Assembly: GCA_938017685.1 (NCBI GenBank)
Contig: CALIIL010000153.1
Span: 1-39,157, forward strand
Reading direction: 5' to 3'
Length of the DNA: 39,157 bases
From: an uncultured Chitinophagaceae bacterium
GTDB taxonomy: Bacteria > Bacteroidota > Bacteroidia > Chitinophagales > Chitinophagaceae
Made by a program: the position numbers and the translations under genes
The notes under the pieces: model-generated
The model's database searches: none
Told to the model about the DNA's origin: nothing
What the model saw: only the letters and a program-made list of their open reading frames with translations
Part shown: one piece after another, positions 15,330 through 23,728 of the stretch
How positions within the stretch are numbered: position 1 is the first letter of the stretch
How the letters are laid out: the number at the start of each line of letters is the position of its first letter

Positions 15330-16513
15330 GGAATATAGTTTATATTATCATAGCGTCTATTATGCTTTTCTCTTGTGGCGGAGGAAAGGACAGCAAGGAA
15401 AGTGTAAAGAAACATGATTGGCGATACGACTTGCGTAAAAATAGTACCGAGCCCTTTGGTTGTTTCTTAGCGTCCAGTAGTTTAGAAGATTTATTCCCAA
15501 ATGCTAAGGTCGAAATGGCAACAAAGCTTTTTGCTGAATTGGATAAGGCCAATGGCAAATCATTTTTTCAAGAACAGAATTTCTTAAACATCATTGTGGC
15601 CAATGATTTTTATCCTACGGCAGATGAAGTGGATGTGCTTACGGAGTATATTGAGCATGGTGGTCATGTGTTTTTGGCAGCTGGAAGCACGAACCCGCGA
15701 TTTGATTCTGCCTTTGGTACACACATTGCTGTGCAGGACTTGGAAGTAGGAGATAGTAACCTAGTCTTTCATTGGGGTGAAGATGGTGACCGTGAGTATA
15801 GTATGAAATTCCCCTTGGTTATTACTTACTTGGATTCTTCAAGAGGAGATGTGTTAGGGGAGCAAAAATTAAAAGAAGGCTATGGGGCAATTGTAACCAA
15901 GGAGCAGATTGGTAAAGGAACATTTATGCTCTGCACAGCACCAGAAATACTATCTAATTATTTTTTAATTAAAGATAGTAACATTAATTACTACGAAAAT
16001 ATTTTCTCACACTTTAAATATTATACATCCAAAATTCGCTGGCAAAGTCAGAAGACTTATAATGGTAACTACCAAAAGCCTGAAAGTAACCTTTGGTCAT
16101 TGCTGAAGCATAAGGAATACTTGGCTGCCTTTTTAGTCTTGTTGGCTCTCTTATTATTGTATTTGCTTTTTGAAAGTAAGCGACGCCAGCGAGCAGTGCC
16201 TGTTATTGCGCCAGTCAAAAATGATTCCTTAGAATTTACTGAAACAGTAGGACGATTGTATTATCATGAAAGAGATCATCAGAATTTGGCAGAGAAAATG
16301 GTTCGTTATTATCTAGAGTATATTAGAACGAAGTATAATATTTCAACCCAGCAATTAGATGCCACATTTGCACAAAAAATAAGCCGCCGATTAGCCAAAG
16401 ACTTGCAAGAAACGGAAGCTTTTGTGTCTTATATTTCAAAAATAAAACAAGCAAGTAGCTTAGCAGAAAGCGATATTAAATTTTTATATAATCAATTAAA
16501 AAAATACACTTAA
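15326..16513 (+). CDS. DUF4350 domain lipoprotein/membrane protein
   Basis: The 395-residue protein begins with a lipoprotein signal ending LFSC (Cys17, followed by GGG). Residues about 30-225 form the DUF4350 domain, a GATase/flavodoxin-like fold of the ABC-transporter-associated type (NFLNIIVANDFYPTADEVD, then IEHGGHVFLAAGS). A strong membrane helix lies at about 265-283 (AAFLVLLALLLLYLLFE), and the C-terminal ~110 residues are cytoplasmic and helical (LYYHERDHQNLAEKMVRYYL). It is thus anchored twice, with the domain in the periplasm. It overlaps the DUF4129 gene by four bases and the MoxR gene by one (TAATG). It probably works with MoxR in an unknown envelope process. Confidence 0.85.
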   Translation: MRNIVYIIIASIMLFSCGGGKDSKESVKKHDWRYDLRKNSTEPFGCFLASSSLEDLFPNAKVEMATKLFAELDKANGKSFFQEQNFLNIIVANDFYPTADEVDVLTEYIEHGGHVFLAAGSTNPRFDSAFGTHIAVQDLEVGDSNLVFHWGEDGDREYSMKFPLVITYLDSSRGDVLGEQKLKEGYGAIVTKEQIGKGTFMLCTAPEILSNYFLIKDSNINYYENIFSHFKYYTSKIRWQSQKTYNGNYQKPESNLWSLLKHKEYLAAFLVLLALLLLYLLFESKRRQRAVPVIAPVKNDSLEFTETVGRLYYHERDHQNLAEKMVRYYLEYIRTKYNISTQQLDATFAQKISRRLAKDLQETEAFVSYISKIKQASSLAESDIKFLYNQLKKYT

Positions 16514-17493
16514 TGGAACCATTATCATTTGAAAACAAACTAGATATTTCTCAGGTATATATTGCCATGAGCGAGATTAAAGCCGAGTTGGGCAAAGTTA
16601 TTGTGGGTCAAGAGGATTCAATAGAATTAATCTTGGCAGGCATATTGGCCGATGGTCATATCCTGCTAGAAGGTGTACCTGGCGTGGCTAAAACCTTAAC
16701 AGCTAAATTATTGGCGAAGTGTATTGATGTGGAGTTTTCGCGCATACAGTTTACTCCTGATTTGATGCCAAGTGATGTGATGGGTACAAATATTTTTAAC
16801 CCGAAAACATCAGAGTTTGAGTTTAGAAAAGGTCCTGTATTTGGAAATATTATTTTAATTGATGAGATTAATCGGGCACCAGCCAAGACACAAGCCGCCT
16901 TGTTCGAAGTAATGGAAGAACGCAAAATGACGATTGATGGAACGGCCTATGAATTAGGTTATCCATTTATGGTTATTGCTACACAAAACCCAGTAGAGCA
17001 TGAAGGAACTTATCAATTACCCGAAGCGCAGCTGGATCGATTTGCGTGCAAGCTTATTGTTGATTATCCTGATTTGGCAGGAGAGACGGAGATAATAAGA
17101 CGCCATCAACAAAAGGCGAATATGCATCAAATGATTGGAACGATTAATACAGTTCTTAGTCAAGAAAAACTTTTGAGTTTAAGAGAGCTTGTAAGTCAAG
17201 TACGAGTGGATGATAACATTATGGAGTATATCGCTAAGTTAGTGTTGAGTACCCGTGATAATAATGATTTATTCTTAGGAGCATCGCCTCGCGCTTCAGT
17301 TACCTTATTAAATATGTCTAGGGCGCTGGCTACATTGCGTAGCAGAGATTTTGTAACGCCTGAAGATGTTATTTATATCGCTCCTTCAGTCTTGCGACAT
17401 CGAATACAGCTTACGCCAGAGAAAGAAATGGAAGGTGGTAGTCCCGATGATATAATTGCTGCATTAATTAATGATATAGAAATACCGCGTTAA
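16513..17493 (+). CDS. MoxR family AAA+ ATPase
   Basis: MoxR ATPases are chaperone-like AAA+ proteins thought to remodel or mature partner complexes. The 326 residues carry Walker A GVPGVAKT at 54-61, Walker B LIDEINRAP (D117, E118), the ATQNPVEHEGTYQLPEAQLDRF block that contains sensor 1 and the arginine-finger region, and sensor 2 at GASPRASVTLL. All ATPase residues are present, so it should be active in the cytoplasm. Its neighbours, a DUF58 protein downstream and SpoIIM/DUF4129/DUF4350 membrane proteins upstream, are the standard partners. The ATG overlaps the previous stop by one base. Confidence 0.94.
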   Translation: MEPLSFENKLDISQVYIAMSEIKAELGKVIVGQEDSIELILAGILADGHILLEGVPGVAKTLTAKLLAKCIDVEFSRIQFTPDLMPSDVMGTNIFNPKTSEFEFRKGPVFGNIILIDEINRAPAKTQAALFEVMEERKMTIDGTAYELGYPFMVIATQNPVEHEGTYQLPEAQLDRFACKLIVDYPDLAGETEIIRRHQQKANMHQMIGTINTVLSQEKLLSLRELVSQVRVDDNIMEYIAKLVLSTRDNNDLFLGASPRASVTLLNMSRALATLRSRDFVTPEDVIYIAPSVLRHRIQLTPEKEMEGGSPDDIIAALINDIEIPR

Positions 17494-17495
17494 GA

Positions 17496-18833
17496 TTGAA
17501 AGAAAGACATTTAATAAGCGATTTATTTCTGCGCCCTCGTATATTTTGGGCGCTAGGTATATTGGTGCTATTGTATGTCCTGTCCTTTCATGTGCCTGTG
17601 TTATATGGTATAGCTACTATTTTATTGTTGTTTGTATTGCTTGCCATTTTTATGGATTATGTTTTGTTGTTTTTTACCAAAGGAAATATTTACGCCTTGC
17701 GACAACATGAAGATGTGCTAAGCTTAGGCGATGAAAATCCAATAAGTGTTTCTGTAGAAAGTGAATATGGGTTTCCATTAGATATTACCATCTATGATGA
17801 GCTACCTGTTCAGTTGCAACAACGTGATTTTAAATTATATGAGCGCTTATCTATTCGTGGGAAAAAGGAAATTAAGTATTCTATTAGACCAACAAGTCGT
17901 GGCGAATATTTTTTTGGTGCAACACATGTTTTTACTAGTACAAAAATTGGCTTGTTGCAAAGGCGTTTTTCAACGGTTGGAGAATCGATGGTCAAAGTGT
18001 ATCCTTCTTATCTTAAGTTAAAGCAATATTCAATACGCGGTATTGCCATGCGCGATCAAATGTCAGGAAGTATTAAAGTAAAGCGCGGTGCCAGTACAGA
18101 ATTTGATCAGATTAGAGATTATGTACGCGGAGATGATGTGCGCCGTATTAATTGGAAAGCCAGTGCGCGCCGTGACCAATTAATGGTCAATGATTATATG
18201 GACGAGAAGTCTCAACAGGTTTTTTGCCTCATTGATAAAAGTTGTTTGATGAAAATGCCTTTTAATGGATTGAGCTTGTTGGATTATGCGATTAATGCAT
18301 CATTAATGTTTACTTATGTAGCCTTGCAAAAAGATGATAAGGTGGGCTTGATAACCTTTAGTAAGCAGTTGGATGATATGATTAAAGCGTCTAAAAGTAA
18401 GAAGCAATTTAGTACGATAGTAGAGCGCTTGTATAAGCAAAAAACGGATTTTCAAGAGAGTAATTACGAAGCTGTTCAGCTGGCAGTGCGCCGTGATGTT
18501 GGGCAGCGCTCATTACTATTTTTATTTACAAACTTTGAAACCTATGTAGGCTTTGAGCGGAAGTTGCCTTATTTCAAAATGTTGAACCGTAAGCATTTGT
18601 TATGTGTCATTTTATTTGAGAATACCGAGTTGAAATCTGTGCATGAAAATAGAGGGAGTGATACAGAAGATATTTATATCAAGACGATTGCAGATAAGTA
18701 TATCTATGAGAAAAAAATGATGCTTAAAGAATTACGTAAGAATGGCATTTTGAGTATCTACTCTGCTCCGGAAGAGCTTTCGGTTAATGTGGTCAATAAG
18801 TATTTAGACTTGAAGTCAAAACGATTTATTTAG
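17496..18833 (+). CDS. DUF58 domain protein (MoxR partner)
   Basis: The 445-residue protein has two N-terminal membrane helices (about 14-55: FWALGILVLLYVLSFHVPVL, then a Leu-rich IATILLLFVLLAIF stretch) and a large cytoplasmic part with the DUF58 signature IRDYVRGDDVRRINWKASAR and NDYMDEKSQQ, followed by a vWA-like fold. DUF58 proteins are the usual partners of MoxR ATPases. The start is TTG at 17496, two bases after the MoxR stop; I see no ATG nearby, and the TTG start fits the frequent alternative starts in this window. The classical BatA/BatB vWA genes that often follow are missing here; the operon ends and a REP-like intergenic region follows. Confidence 0.9.
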   Translation: MKERHLISDLFLRPRIFWALGILVLLYVLSFHVPVLYGIATILLLFVLLAIFMDYVLLFFTKGNIYALRQHEDVLSLGDENPISVSVESEYGFPLDITIYDELPVQLQQRDFKLYERLSIRGKKEIKYSIRPTSRGEYFFGATHVFTSTKIGLLQRRFSTVGESMVKVYPSYLKLKQYSIRGIAMRDQMSGSIKVKRGASTEFDQIRDYVRGDDVRRINWKASARRDQLMVNDYMDEKSQQVFCLIDKSCLMKMPFNGLSLLDYAINASLMFTYVALQKDDKVGLITFSKQLDDMIKASKSKKQFSTIVERLYKQKTDFQESNYEAVQLAVRRDVGQRSLLFLFTNFETYVGFERKLPYFKMLNRKHLLCVILFENTELKSVHENRGSDTEDIYIKTIADKYIYEKKMMLKELRKNGILSIYSAPEELSVNVVNKYLDLKSKRFI

Positions 18834-18846
18834 ATGATTATTCTGC

Positions 18847-18945
18847 AAGCTGTCATGCTGAACTTGTTTCAGCGTCCTCTGCAGTACGAGCATGTTTAAG
18901 AAGATGCTGAAATAATTCCGATAGCTATCGGATCATTATGACGTA
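18847..18945. repeat. REP/BIME-like intergenic palindromic element
   Basis: The region contains GCTGAA-cttgt-TTCAGC (18857-18873), a hairpin inside a GTCATGCTGAACTTGTTTCAGC string that I recognise as a dispersed repeat of Bacteroidota genomes, and a perfect 16-base palindrome TCCGATAGCTATCGGA (18917-18932) flanked by ATAAT/ATTAT. The right half (GATGCTGAAA ... TTATGAC) is an inverted, partly diverged copy of the left half, giving a BIME-like pair. It lies in the convergent space between the DUF58 and recG genes and may act as a terminator. Confidence 0.65.
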
Positions 18946-18961
18946 CAAGGTGATGCATCAA

Positions 18962-19000
18962 CAAATCAGCACATCACCCAATCGCCAAATCGCCACATCA
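18962..19000. repeat. imperfect direct repeats overlapping the recG stop codon
   Basis: CAAATCAGCACATCA (18962-18976) and CAAATCGCCACATCA (18986-19000) differ at two positions, with a related CAATCGC between them. The last three bases of the second copy (TCA) are the recG stop codon on the minus strand. Confidence 0.6.
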
Positions 19001-21103
19001 AGATATTCTGCTCCAAATCTCTTTCCCACGCCGCTTGGATAAATATTGTTTAATCGGTGCGTTTTCTTCTTTTTCTAAAAAAGGATCTTGCTTTAGAATG
19101 TGTAGTGCCATTTCTCTTGCTTCGGCTAAGATGTTTACATCGCGAACAATATCTGCCAGTTTAAAATCCATTACACCGCTTTGCCTTGTTCCTTGAATGT
19201 CTCCTGGTCCACGTATTTCTAAATCTTTTTCGCTAATCGCAAAACCGCTACTTTCATTGACCATGGTTTGTATGCGTTTCTTGGCCGTTTGGCTAATTTT
19301 ATTAGCCGTCATTAAAATACAGTAAGAGGCCTCAGCGCCACGGCCCACACGACCACGTAATTGATGCAGTTGTGATAAGCCAAAACGTTCAGAACTTTCT
19401 ATAACCATAACCGAGGCGTTAGGCACATTTACACCTACTTCAATAACTGTTGTGGCAACTAATATTTGCGCATCGCCTCGCACAAATCCTTGCATGTTAT
19501 GTTCTCGCTGTTCCATATCTTGGCGACCATGCACCATGGCTACATTGTATTTGTGATCAGGGAAGTAAGATGTGACTAATTCATAGCCTTGTTCTAAGTT
19601 TTCATAATCTAGTTTCGCGCTTTCTTCAATGAGCGGATAGACGATATATATTTGACGACCTTTATCAATCTCTGTTTTTATAAATTGCATAACCTCAGAA
19701 CGTCTTGTGTCATTTCTGTGCACTGTTCTAATGGGTTTTCGTCCAGGCGGTAATTTTTTTATTACGCTTACATCTAAATCGCCATAAGTCGTCATGGCCA
19801 ATGTGCGCGGAATAGGCGTTGCGGTCATGACTAAGATGTGCGGCGACCGTGTATTTTTCTTATACATTTTGGCTCGTTGGGCTACACCAAAACGATGTTG
19901 CTCATCAATAATACACAAGCCTAAATTTTTAAACATCACTTTAGGTTCCAGTATGGCATGTGTACCAATGAGTATATGCAACTCGCCATTTTCTAGTGCG
20001 GCATGTATTGGTTTGCGTTCAGATGCTTTAAGGCTTCCGGTTAGGAGGCTCACATTTATGCCTTGTCCTTCCACTTCTTTTTTAATGCTCTGATAATGTT
20101 GTTGTGCCAATATTTCTGTTGGTGCAATCAAGCAAGCTTGGAAGTTGTTGTCCATGGCAATTAGCATGGCTAAAAGCGCCACGATTGTTTTTCCGCTTCC
20201 AACATCACCTTGTAATAAACGGTTCATTTGAAAACCCGTTCGGGTATCTTCTCTTATTTCTTTTAATACTTGTTTTTGATCATCAGTTAGTTCAAAGGGT
20301 AGGTGGTTTTTATAAAAGGTATTGAAGTAGTCGCCTACTTTTCCAAAGACAAAACCTTCGACTTTATTTTGATTTAATTTGAGCTTGCAAATATTTAATT
20401 GATGAATAAATAATTCTTCAAATATTAATCGTTCCTTGGCGGCTGTTAGTTGTGCTTCGCTTTCGGGGAAATGAATTTGTTGCAACGCTTCTAAGCGAGG
20501 CATTAAGCGTTGTTCTTCTAATACGGCAGCGGGTAGTATCTCGGGTAAATCTTTGATTGTAACAAGCTCTAATAGTTTTACTAATAAGTTTGCATGGTTT
20601 TTACCTGAAAGGTTCATGGCTTTCATTTTCTCCGTGCTCGGGTAGATAGGAAAAAATGGAATAGGATTGGCCTCATGAACCACCTTCTCTATTTCAGGAT
20701 GCGAGATGGAAAAACGCCCATTAAAAAAAGTAGGCTTGCCATATACTTGCACCTCTTGATATTTAGACAATGCTTTTTTCATCCAGCTTACGCTGCGGAA
20801 CCAAAGTAATTCCATAGAGCCTGTATCATCTTGTAGGTAGGCAACTAATCTGCTTTTTTGTCCAACGCCTATTTCTTCATAATCTACTATTCGTCCTTGG
20901 ATGAGTGCATTCTCTTGATCTTTATTCAAGTCTTTAATCTTTGTAAAGGCTGATTTGTCTTCGTAACGAAAGGGGAAATGAAAGAGTAGATGTCCAAAAG
21001 TAACTATCCCCAATTCCTTGCGCAGTGTATCGCCACGCATGGGACCTACACCTTTGAGATACTCAATAGGTGTTTTTAATAGTTCTTTGGGTTGGAAGGG
21101 CAT
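18998..21103 (-). CDS. recG: ATP-dependent DNA helicase RecG
   Basis: RecG reverses stalled replication forks and migrates Holliday junctions. The 701 residues match the usual ~690. An N-terminal wedge/OB domain (about 1-210, PIEYLKGVGPMRGDTLRKELG at the start) is followed by SF2 helicase motifs: Walker A GDVGSGKT at 299-306, the RecG-type DEQHRFG at 400-406, MTATPIPRTLAMTTYGDLDVS, and the C-terminal VIEVGVNVPNASVMVIE...LHQLRGRVGRG block containing motifs V and VI. It is cytoplasmic. The start at ATG 21103 follows the upstream lipoprotein gene by 29 bases, so they may share a transcript. The stop codon sits in an intergenic repeat. Confidence 0.97.
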   Translation of the reverse strand: MPFQPKELLKTPIEYLKGVGPMRGDTLRKELGIVTFGHLLFHFPFRYEDKSAFTKIKDLNKDQENALIQGRIVDYEEIGVGQKSRLVAYLQDDTGSMELLWFRSVSWMKKALSKYQEVQVYGKPTFFNGRFSISHPEIEKVVHEANPIPFFPIYPSTEKMKAMNLSGKNHANLLVKLLELVTIKDLPEILPAAVLEEQRLMPRLEALQQIHFPESEAQLTAAKERLIFEELFIHQLNICKLKLNQNKVEGFVFGKVGDYFNTFYKNHLPFELTDDQKQVLKEIREDTRTGFQMNRLLQGDVGSGKTIVALLAMLIAMDNNFQACLIAPTEILAQQHYQSIKKEVEGQGINVSLLTGSLKASERKPIHAALENGELHILIGTHAILEPKVMFKNLGLCIIDEQHRFGVAQRAKMYKKNTRSPHILVMTATPIPRTLAMTTYGDLDVSVIKKLPPGRKPIRTVHRNDTRRSEVMQFIKTEIDKGRQIYIVYPLIEESAKLDYENLEQGYELVTSYFPDHKYNVAMVHGRQDMEQREHNMQGFVRGDAQILVATTVIEVGVNVPNASVMVIESSERFGLSQLHQLRGRVGRGAEASYCILMTANKISQTAKKRIQTMVNESSGFAISEKDLEIRGPGDIQGTRQSGVMDFKLADIVRDVNILAEAREMALHILKQDPFLEKEENAPIKQYLSKRRGKEIWSRIS

Positions 21104-21132
21104 TGAGAAAATGCTATTTTTTTGGCCAAATG

Positions 21133-21894
21133 TTATTTGTTATATTCTTCAACTGCCAGGATTAAAGGAAGGGAATTGTTTCTCTTTCTATACATGCCAC
21201 CAAGAAGCCAGTTGAAAAAAACAGCTCCTCCTAGTTCTAACGAATAGTCTTTTGTTTCCACGCTTTTAACTTTTTTTGAAGAGCCATGAACAAAAGCGCC
21301 AACTAAGGCACCAATACTTGCAAAACGATGAACGTACCTTGCTGCTCTTTTTCGTTTATATTGTTTTAAGTATTGAGTACAATTTGGGTTATCTCTAACT
21401 AATGGCGCAATAAAATTATAGTCCTCAATACTGCCAAATTTACCTGTTTTAGGATCTAAAACTAGAAAGTCATGATAGCTACTATATTGTTTTCTGCCTT
21501 CTTTTCCCATGCTATAACCCAATAATTGGCTATATATATGTAGTTTATTAGTATTGTTATTTAAGAAATACTCTCCTCTAATTAGCTTTTTTCTTTTTTT
21601 GAGTAATTTAATACTTGAATTTGACTTTATGTAGGCAATTTTCTTAAGTTCAACTTTGGAACCATTTATTTCTATAGAAGTGGCGTAAGCGTCATAATCT
21701 GAAGCTTCAGGATTAGAATTACAATCAAAAATAATTTTGCTATTATTTTTTAATAAGATATGACATTCGTTATTTGTTTTCCTTGTTATATCAGTCTTGG
21801 CTAATTCCTTGCTTGCTTTTATTCCAGCTAGTTTTAGTTTGCATGAAGAAAAAAGCACTAACAAAACAATACTGTACATAGTAAGTTTTCCCAT
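21133..21894 (-). CDS. lipoprotein of unknown function
   Basis: I do not recognise a family. The 253-residue protein has a lipoprotein signal ending LFSSC (Cys18). The mature part is basic and beta-rich: a strand ILLKNNSKIIFDCN near residue 47, VELKKIAYIKSN, and LHIYSQLLG. A small Gly/Ala-rich segment (FASIGALVGAFVHGSSK, about residues 190-206) could be a weak membrane-associated hairpin. The C-terminal LGGAVFFNWLLGGMYRK is hydrophobic. It is likely an envelope lipoprotein restricted to this lineage. It is cotranscribed with recG at most by read-through; there is no functional link I can argue. Confidence 0.7.
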   Translation of the reverse strand: MGKLTMYSIVLLVLFSSCKLKLAGIKASKELAKTDITRKTNNECHILLKNNSKIIFDCNSNPEASDYDAYATSIEINGSKVELKKIAYIKSNSSIKLLKKRKKLIRGEYFLNNNTNKLHIYSQLLGYSMGKEGRKQYSSYHDFLVLDPKTGKFGSIEDYNFIAPLVRDNPNCTQYLKQYKRKRAARYVHRFASIGALVGAFVHGSSKKVKSVETKDYSLELGGAVFFNWLLGGMYRKRNNSLPLILAVEEYNK

Positions 21895-22226
21895 AATTCT
21901 GGCTAAAGTAATACACTTAAATTTAAATCCTGAAATAACTAAAGTGTTATTTGTCTGTCAGAATAATTTGAAGCTGTCATTCGGGTTTTTTTGTTTGCAT
22001 GAAGCAGGATGCAGTCTAAATTCACAATAATTGAACATATTGTTTATATGATATTCGTCAAATTCAACCAAATCAACAGATATTTGCCCGTAATCCACGT
22101 TAATTCAGGTCTAATCCACACCAAAACGGTGGTTATACAGCTGGGACGGCAATAAAGCTGCTCAAACCATTGATTTTGCTATGTTTAACAATGTGGAAAA
22201 ATAAGAATTGGCATTTATAGTGCTTA
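21895..22226. other. intergenic region upstream of the dcw cluster, no gene seen
   Basis: About 330 bases lie between the divergent lipoprotein gene and the MraZ operator. No convincing open frame or RNA gene is visible. A short AAGCTGTCAT string at 21971-21980 also occurs in the REP-like region (18847-18856). GATATTTG at 22079-22086 is one mismatch from the -7 consensus but is about 200 bases from mraZ. A small imperfect hairpin CACC-AAAAC-GGTG lies near 22120. A long leader or a second promoter for the dcw cluster could lie here, but I cannot prove either. Confidence 0.4.
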
Positions 22227-22253
22227 AAAGTGGGAAAAAGTGTTATTTTGTGG
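22227..22253 (+). promoter_or_regulatory. MraZ operator (three decameric half-sites)
   Basis: AAAGTGG (22227-22233), AAAGTGT (22237-22243) and TTTGTGG (22247-22253) recur at exactly 10-base spacing about 35-60 bases before the mraZ ATG. This matches the AAAGTG[T/G]-N3 repeats bound by Mycoplasma MraZ, and TGGGA at 22231 and 22251 matches the E. coli TGGGN-N5 repeats. A degenerate -7 element TTATTTTG (22243-22250) overlaps the box, consistent with autorepression of the dcw operon. Confidence 0.75.
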
Positions 22254-22287
22254 GAGATTTAGGAAGTACCTAATCGATAAACACAAT

Positions 22288-22761
22288 ATGTTAGGCTTAC
22301 TCGGAGAATACGAAGTTTCATTAGACGCCAAAGGGCGCATGAAGTTGCCTGCTGGTTTTAAAAAACAACTAGCAGATGGCGAGGAGTTTCGTTTTGTCTT
22401 AAACCGAGGTTTTGAAAAGCAGCTCACATTATATACCGAAAAGCAATGGGAGGATGTGGCTAAAGTGTATAGTCGATTAAATGATAATAATGCGAAAGCA
22501 AGAAAGTTGAAAAGGGTATTCTTAAATGGGGCAACAATTTTAGAGCCGGATAGCGCTGGCCGCATATTGTTACCAAAAACCATGTTAGAATTTGCAAGTA
22601 TTAAGAAGAGTGTAGTCTTTACCGCCCAATTAAATAAGGTAGAGTTATGGGATGCTGACTTGTATCGTAAGCAAATGGCTGAGGATGTAGAGGATTTAAG
22701 TGCGCTGGCAGGCGAAGTTTTAGGCAATGATTTTATGAGTCCATTGGACCCAGAAATATAA
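22288..22761 (+). CDS. mraZ: transcriptional regulator MraZ
   Basis: MraZ is the DNA-binding repressor that opens the dcw cluster. The 157-residue protein has the two SpoVT/AbrB-like half domains with the repeated D-x-x-G-R-x-x-L-P motif: LDAKGRMKLP near residue 12 and PDSAGRILLP near residue 92. The start is ATG 22288 (LLGEYEVSLDAKGR follows within residues 4-17, as in homologues); the TTG 48 bases upstream lies inside the operator and is rejected. Operator repeats before the gene suggest autoregulation. rsmH follows 25 bases after the stop. Confidence 0.95.
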   Translation: MLGLLGEYEVSLDAKGRMKLPAGFKKQLADGEEFRFVLNRGFEKQLTLYTEKQWEDVAKVYSRLNDNNAKARKLKRVFLNGATILEPDSAGRILLPKTMLEFASIKKSVVFTAQLNKVELWDADLYRKQMAEDVEDLSALAGEVLGNDFMSPLDPEI

Positions 22762-22786
22762 TAGATGAGCAGTAGCTAATAGATGA

Positions 22787-23728
22787 ATGAAAGACCAAGA
22801 TAGGAATCAAGATGAAGTAAGTAATTATCACGACTCCGTTCTTTTACATGAAAGTATCCAGGCATTAAATATTAATAAAAATGCTAACTATCTCGACGCC
22901 ACCTTTGGCGGTGGAGGTCATAGCAGAGCTATCCTTGATAAGCTCGAAAATGGAAAACTATTAGCTTTTGATCAAGATGATGACGCGGTGCGTAATCTTC
23001 CCAATCATGAACAACTAATTTTTGTTCGAGAGAACTTTCGGTACGCCGATCGTTTTGTTCGACTGCACAATATGCTGCCTTTGGGTGGCATCTTGGCCGA
23101 TTTTGGTGTGAGTTCACATCAATTTGATACGGCCGATCGTGGGTTTTCTATTCGCTTCGATGGCGCGCTTGATATGCGCATGGATACTCGGCAGGAACTA
23201 ACCGCCGCTCATGTATTGAACAGTTATGATGAGAGTGCACTTCACAAGCTCTTTGAACAATACGGACAAGTAACCAATGCAAAATCGCTCGCAAGGCACA
23301 TTGTTGCTTCAAGATTAAACGGCTCATTTGAAACGATAAATCATTTTATACAAACTATAAAACCATTTATCCGAGGAAAGGAAAATAAATACTTAGCTAA
23401 AGTATTTCAGGCCATAAGAATTGAAGTGAATGATGAGCTCAATGTAATTCGAGATTTATTGTTGGGGACTATTCCGCAATTAGCAATTGGTGGTCGAGTA
23501 GTAGTAATAACCTTTCATTCCTTAGAGGATCAGATAGTCAAAGAAGTATTTAAAAAATACAGTGAAGAAGAAATGACAGAAGCAGAAATGTTACTGGGTA
23601 GAAAAGAAAAAGAAGGAGAAGGGTTGAAAATAAAAATACTAAAACCGATTAAACCAAGCGCTGAAGAACTTCAAAGAAACAACCGCTCCCGGAGCGCAAA
23701 AATTAGATACGCTGAAAGAATTAGATAA
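22787..23728 (+). CDS. rsmH: 16S rRNA (cytosine-1402 N4)-methyltransferase RsmH
   Basis: RsmH (MraW) methylates C1402 of 16S rRNA in the ribosomal P site using SAM. The 313 residues are the usual size. Visible motifs are YHDSVLLHESIQAL at 14-27, the SAM-binding DATFGGGGHS at 37-46, DFGVSSHQFD followed by RGFSIRFDGALDMRMD, and the late VVVITFHSLEDQIVK and NNRSRSAKIRYAER. ATG 22787 is chosen; an out-of-frame ATG lies four bases upstream. The stop shares one base with the ftsL start (TAATG). Confidence 0.97.
   Translation: MKDQDRNQDEVSNYHDSVLLHESIQALNINKNANYLDATFGGGGHSRAILDKLENGKLLAFDQDDDAVRNLPNHEQLIFVRENFRYADRFVRLHNMLPLGGILADFGVSSHQFDTADRGFSIRFDGALDMRMDTRQELTAAHVLNSYDESALHKLFEQYGQVTNAKSLARHIVASRLNGSFETINHFIQTIKPFIRGKENKYLAKVFQAIRIEVNDELNVIRDLLLGTIPQLAIGGRVVVITFHSLEDQIVKEVFKKYSEEEMTEAEMLLGRKEKEGEGLKIKILKPIKPSAEELQRNNRSRSAKIRYAERIR

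Noticed and set aside
22240-22287. upstream TTG start for mraZ
   Set aside because: It lies within the MraZ operator; homologues start at the ATG at 22288.
22224-22727. 167-residue antisense frame across mraZ
   Set aside because: It is a shadow of mraZ: no motifs, low-complexity Ser/Asn-rich translation, and the plus-strand gene is certain.
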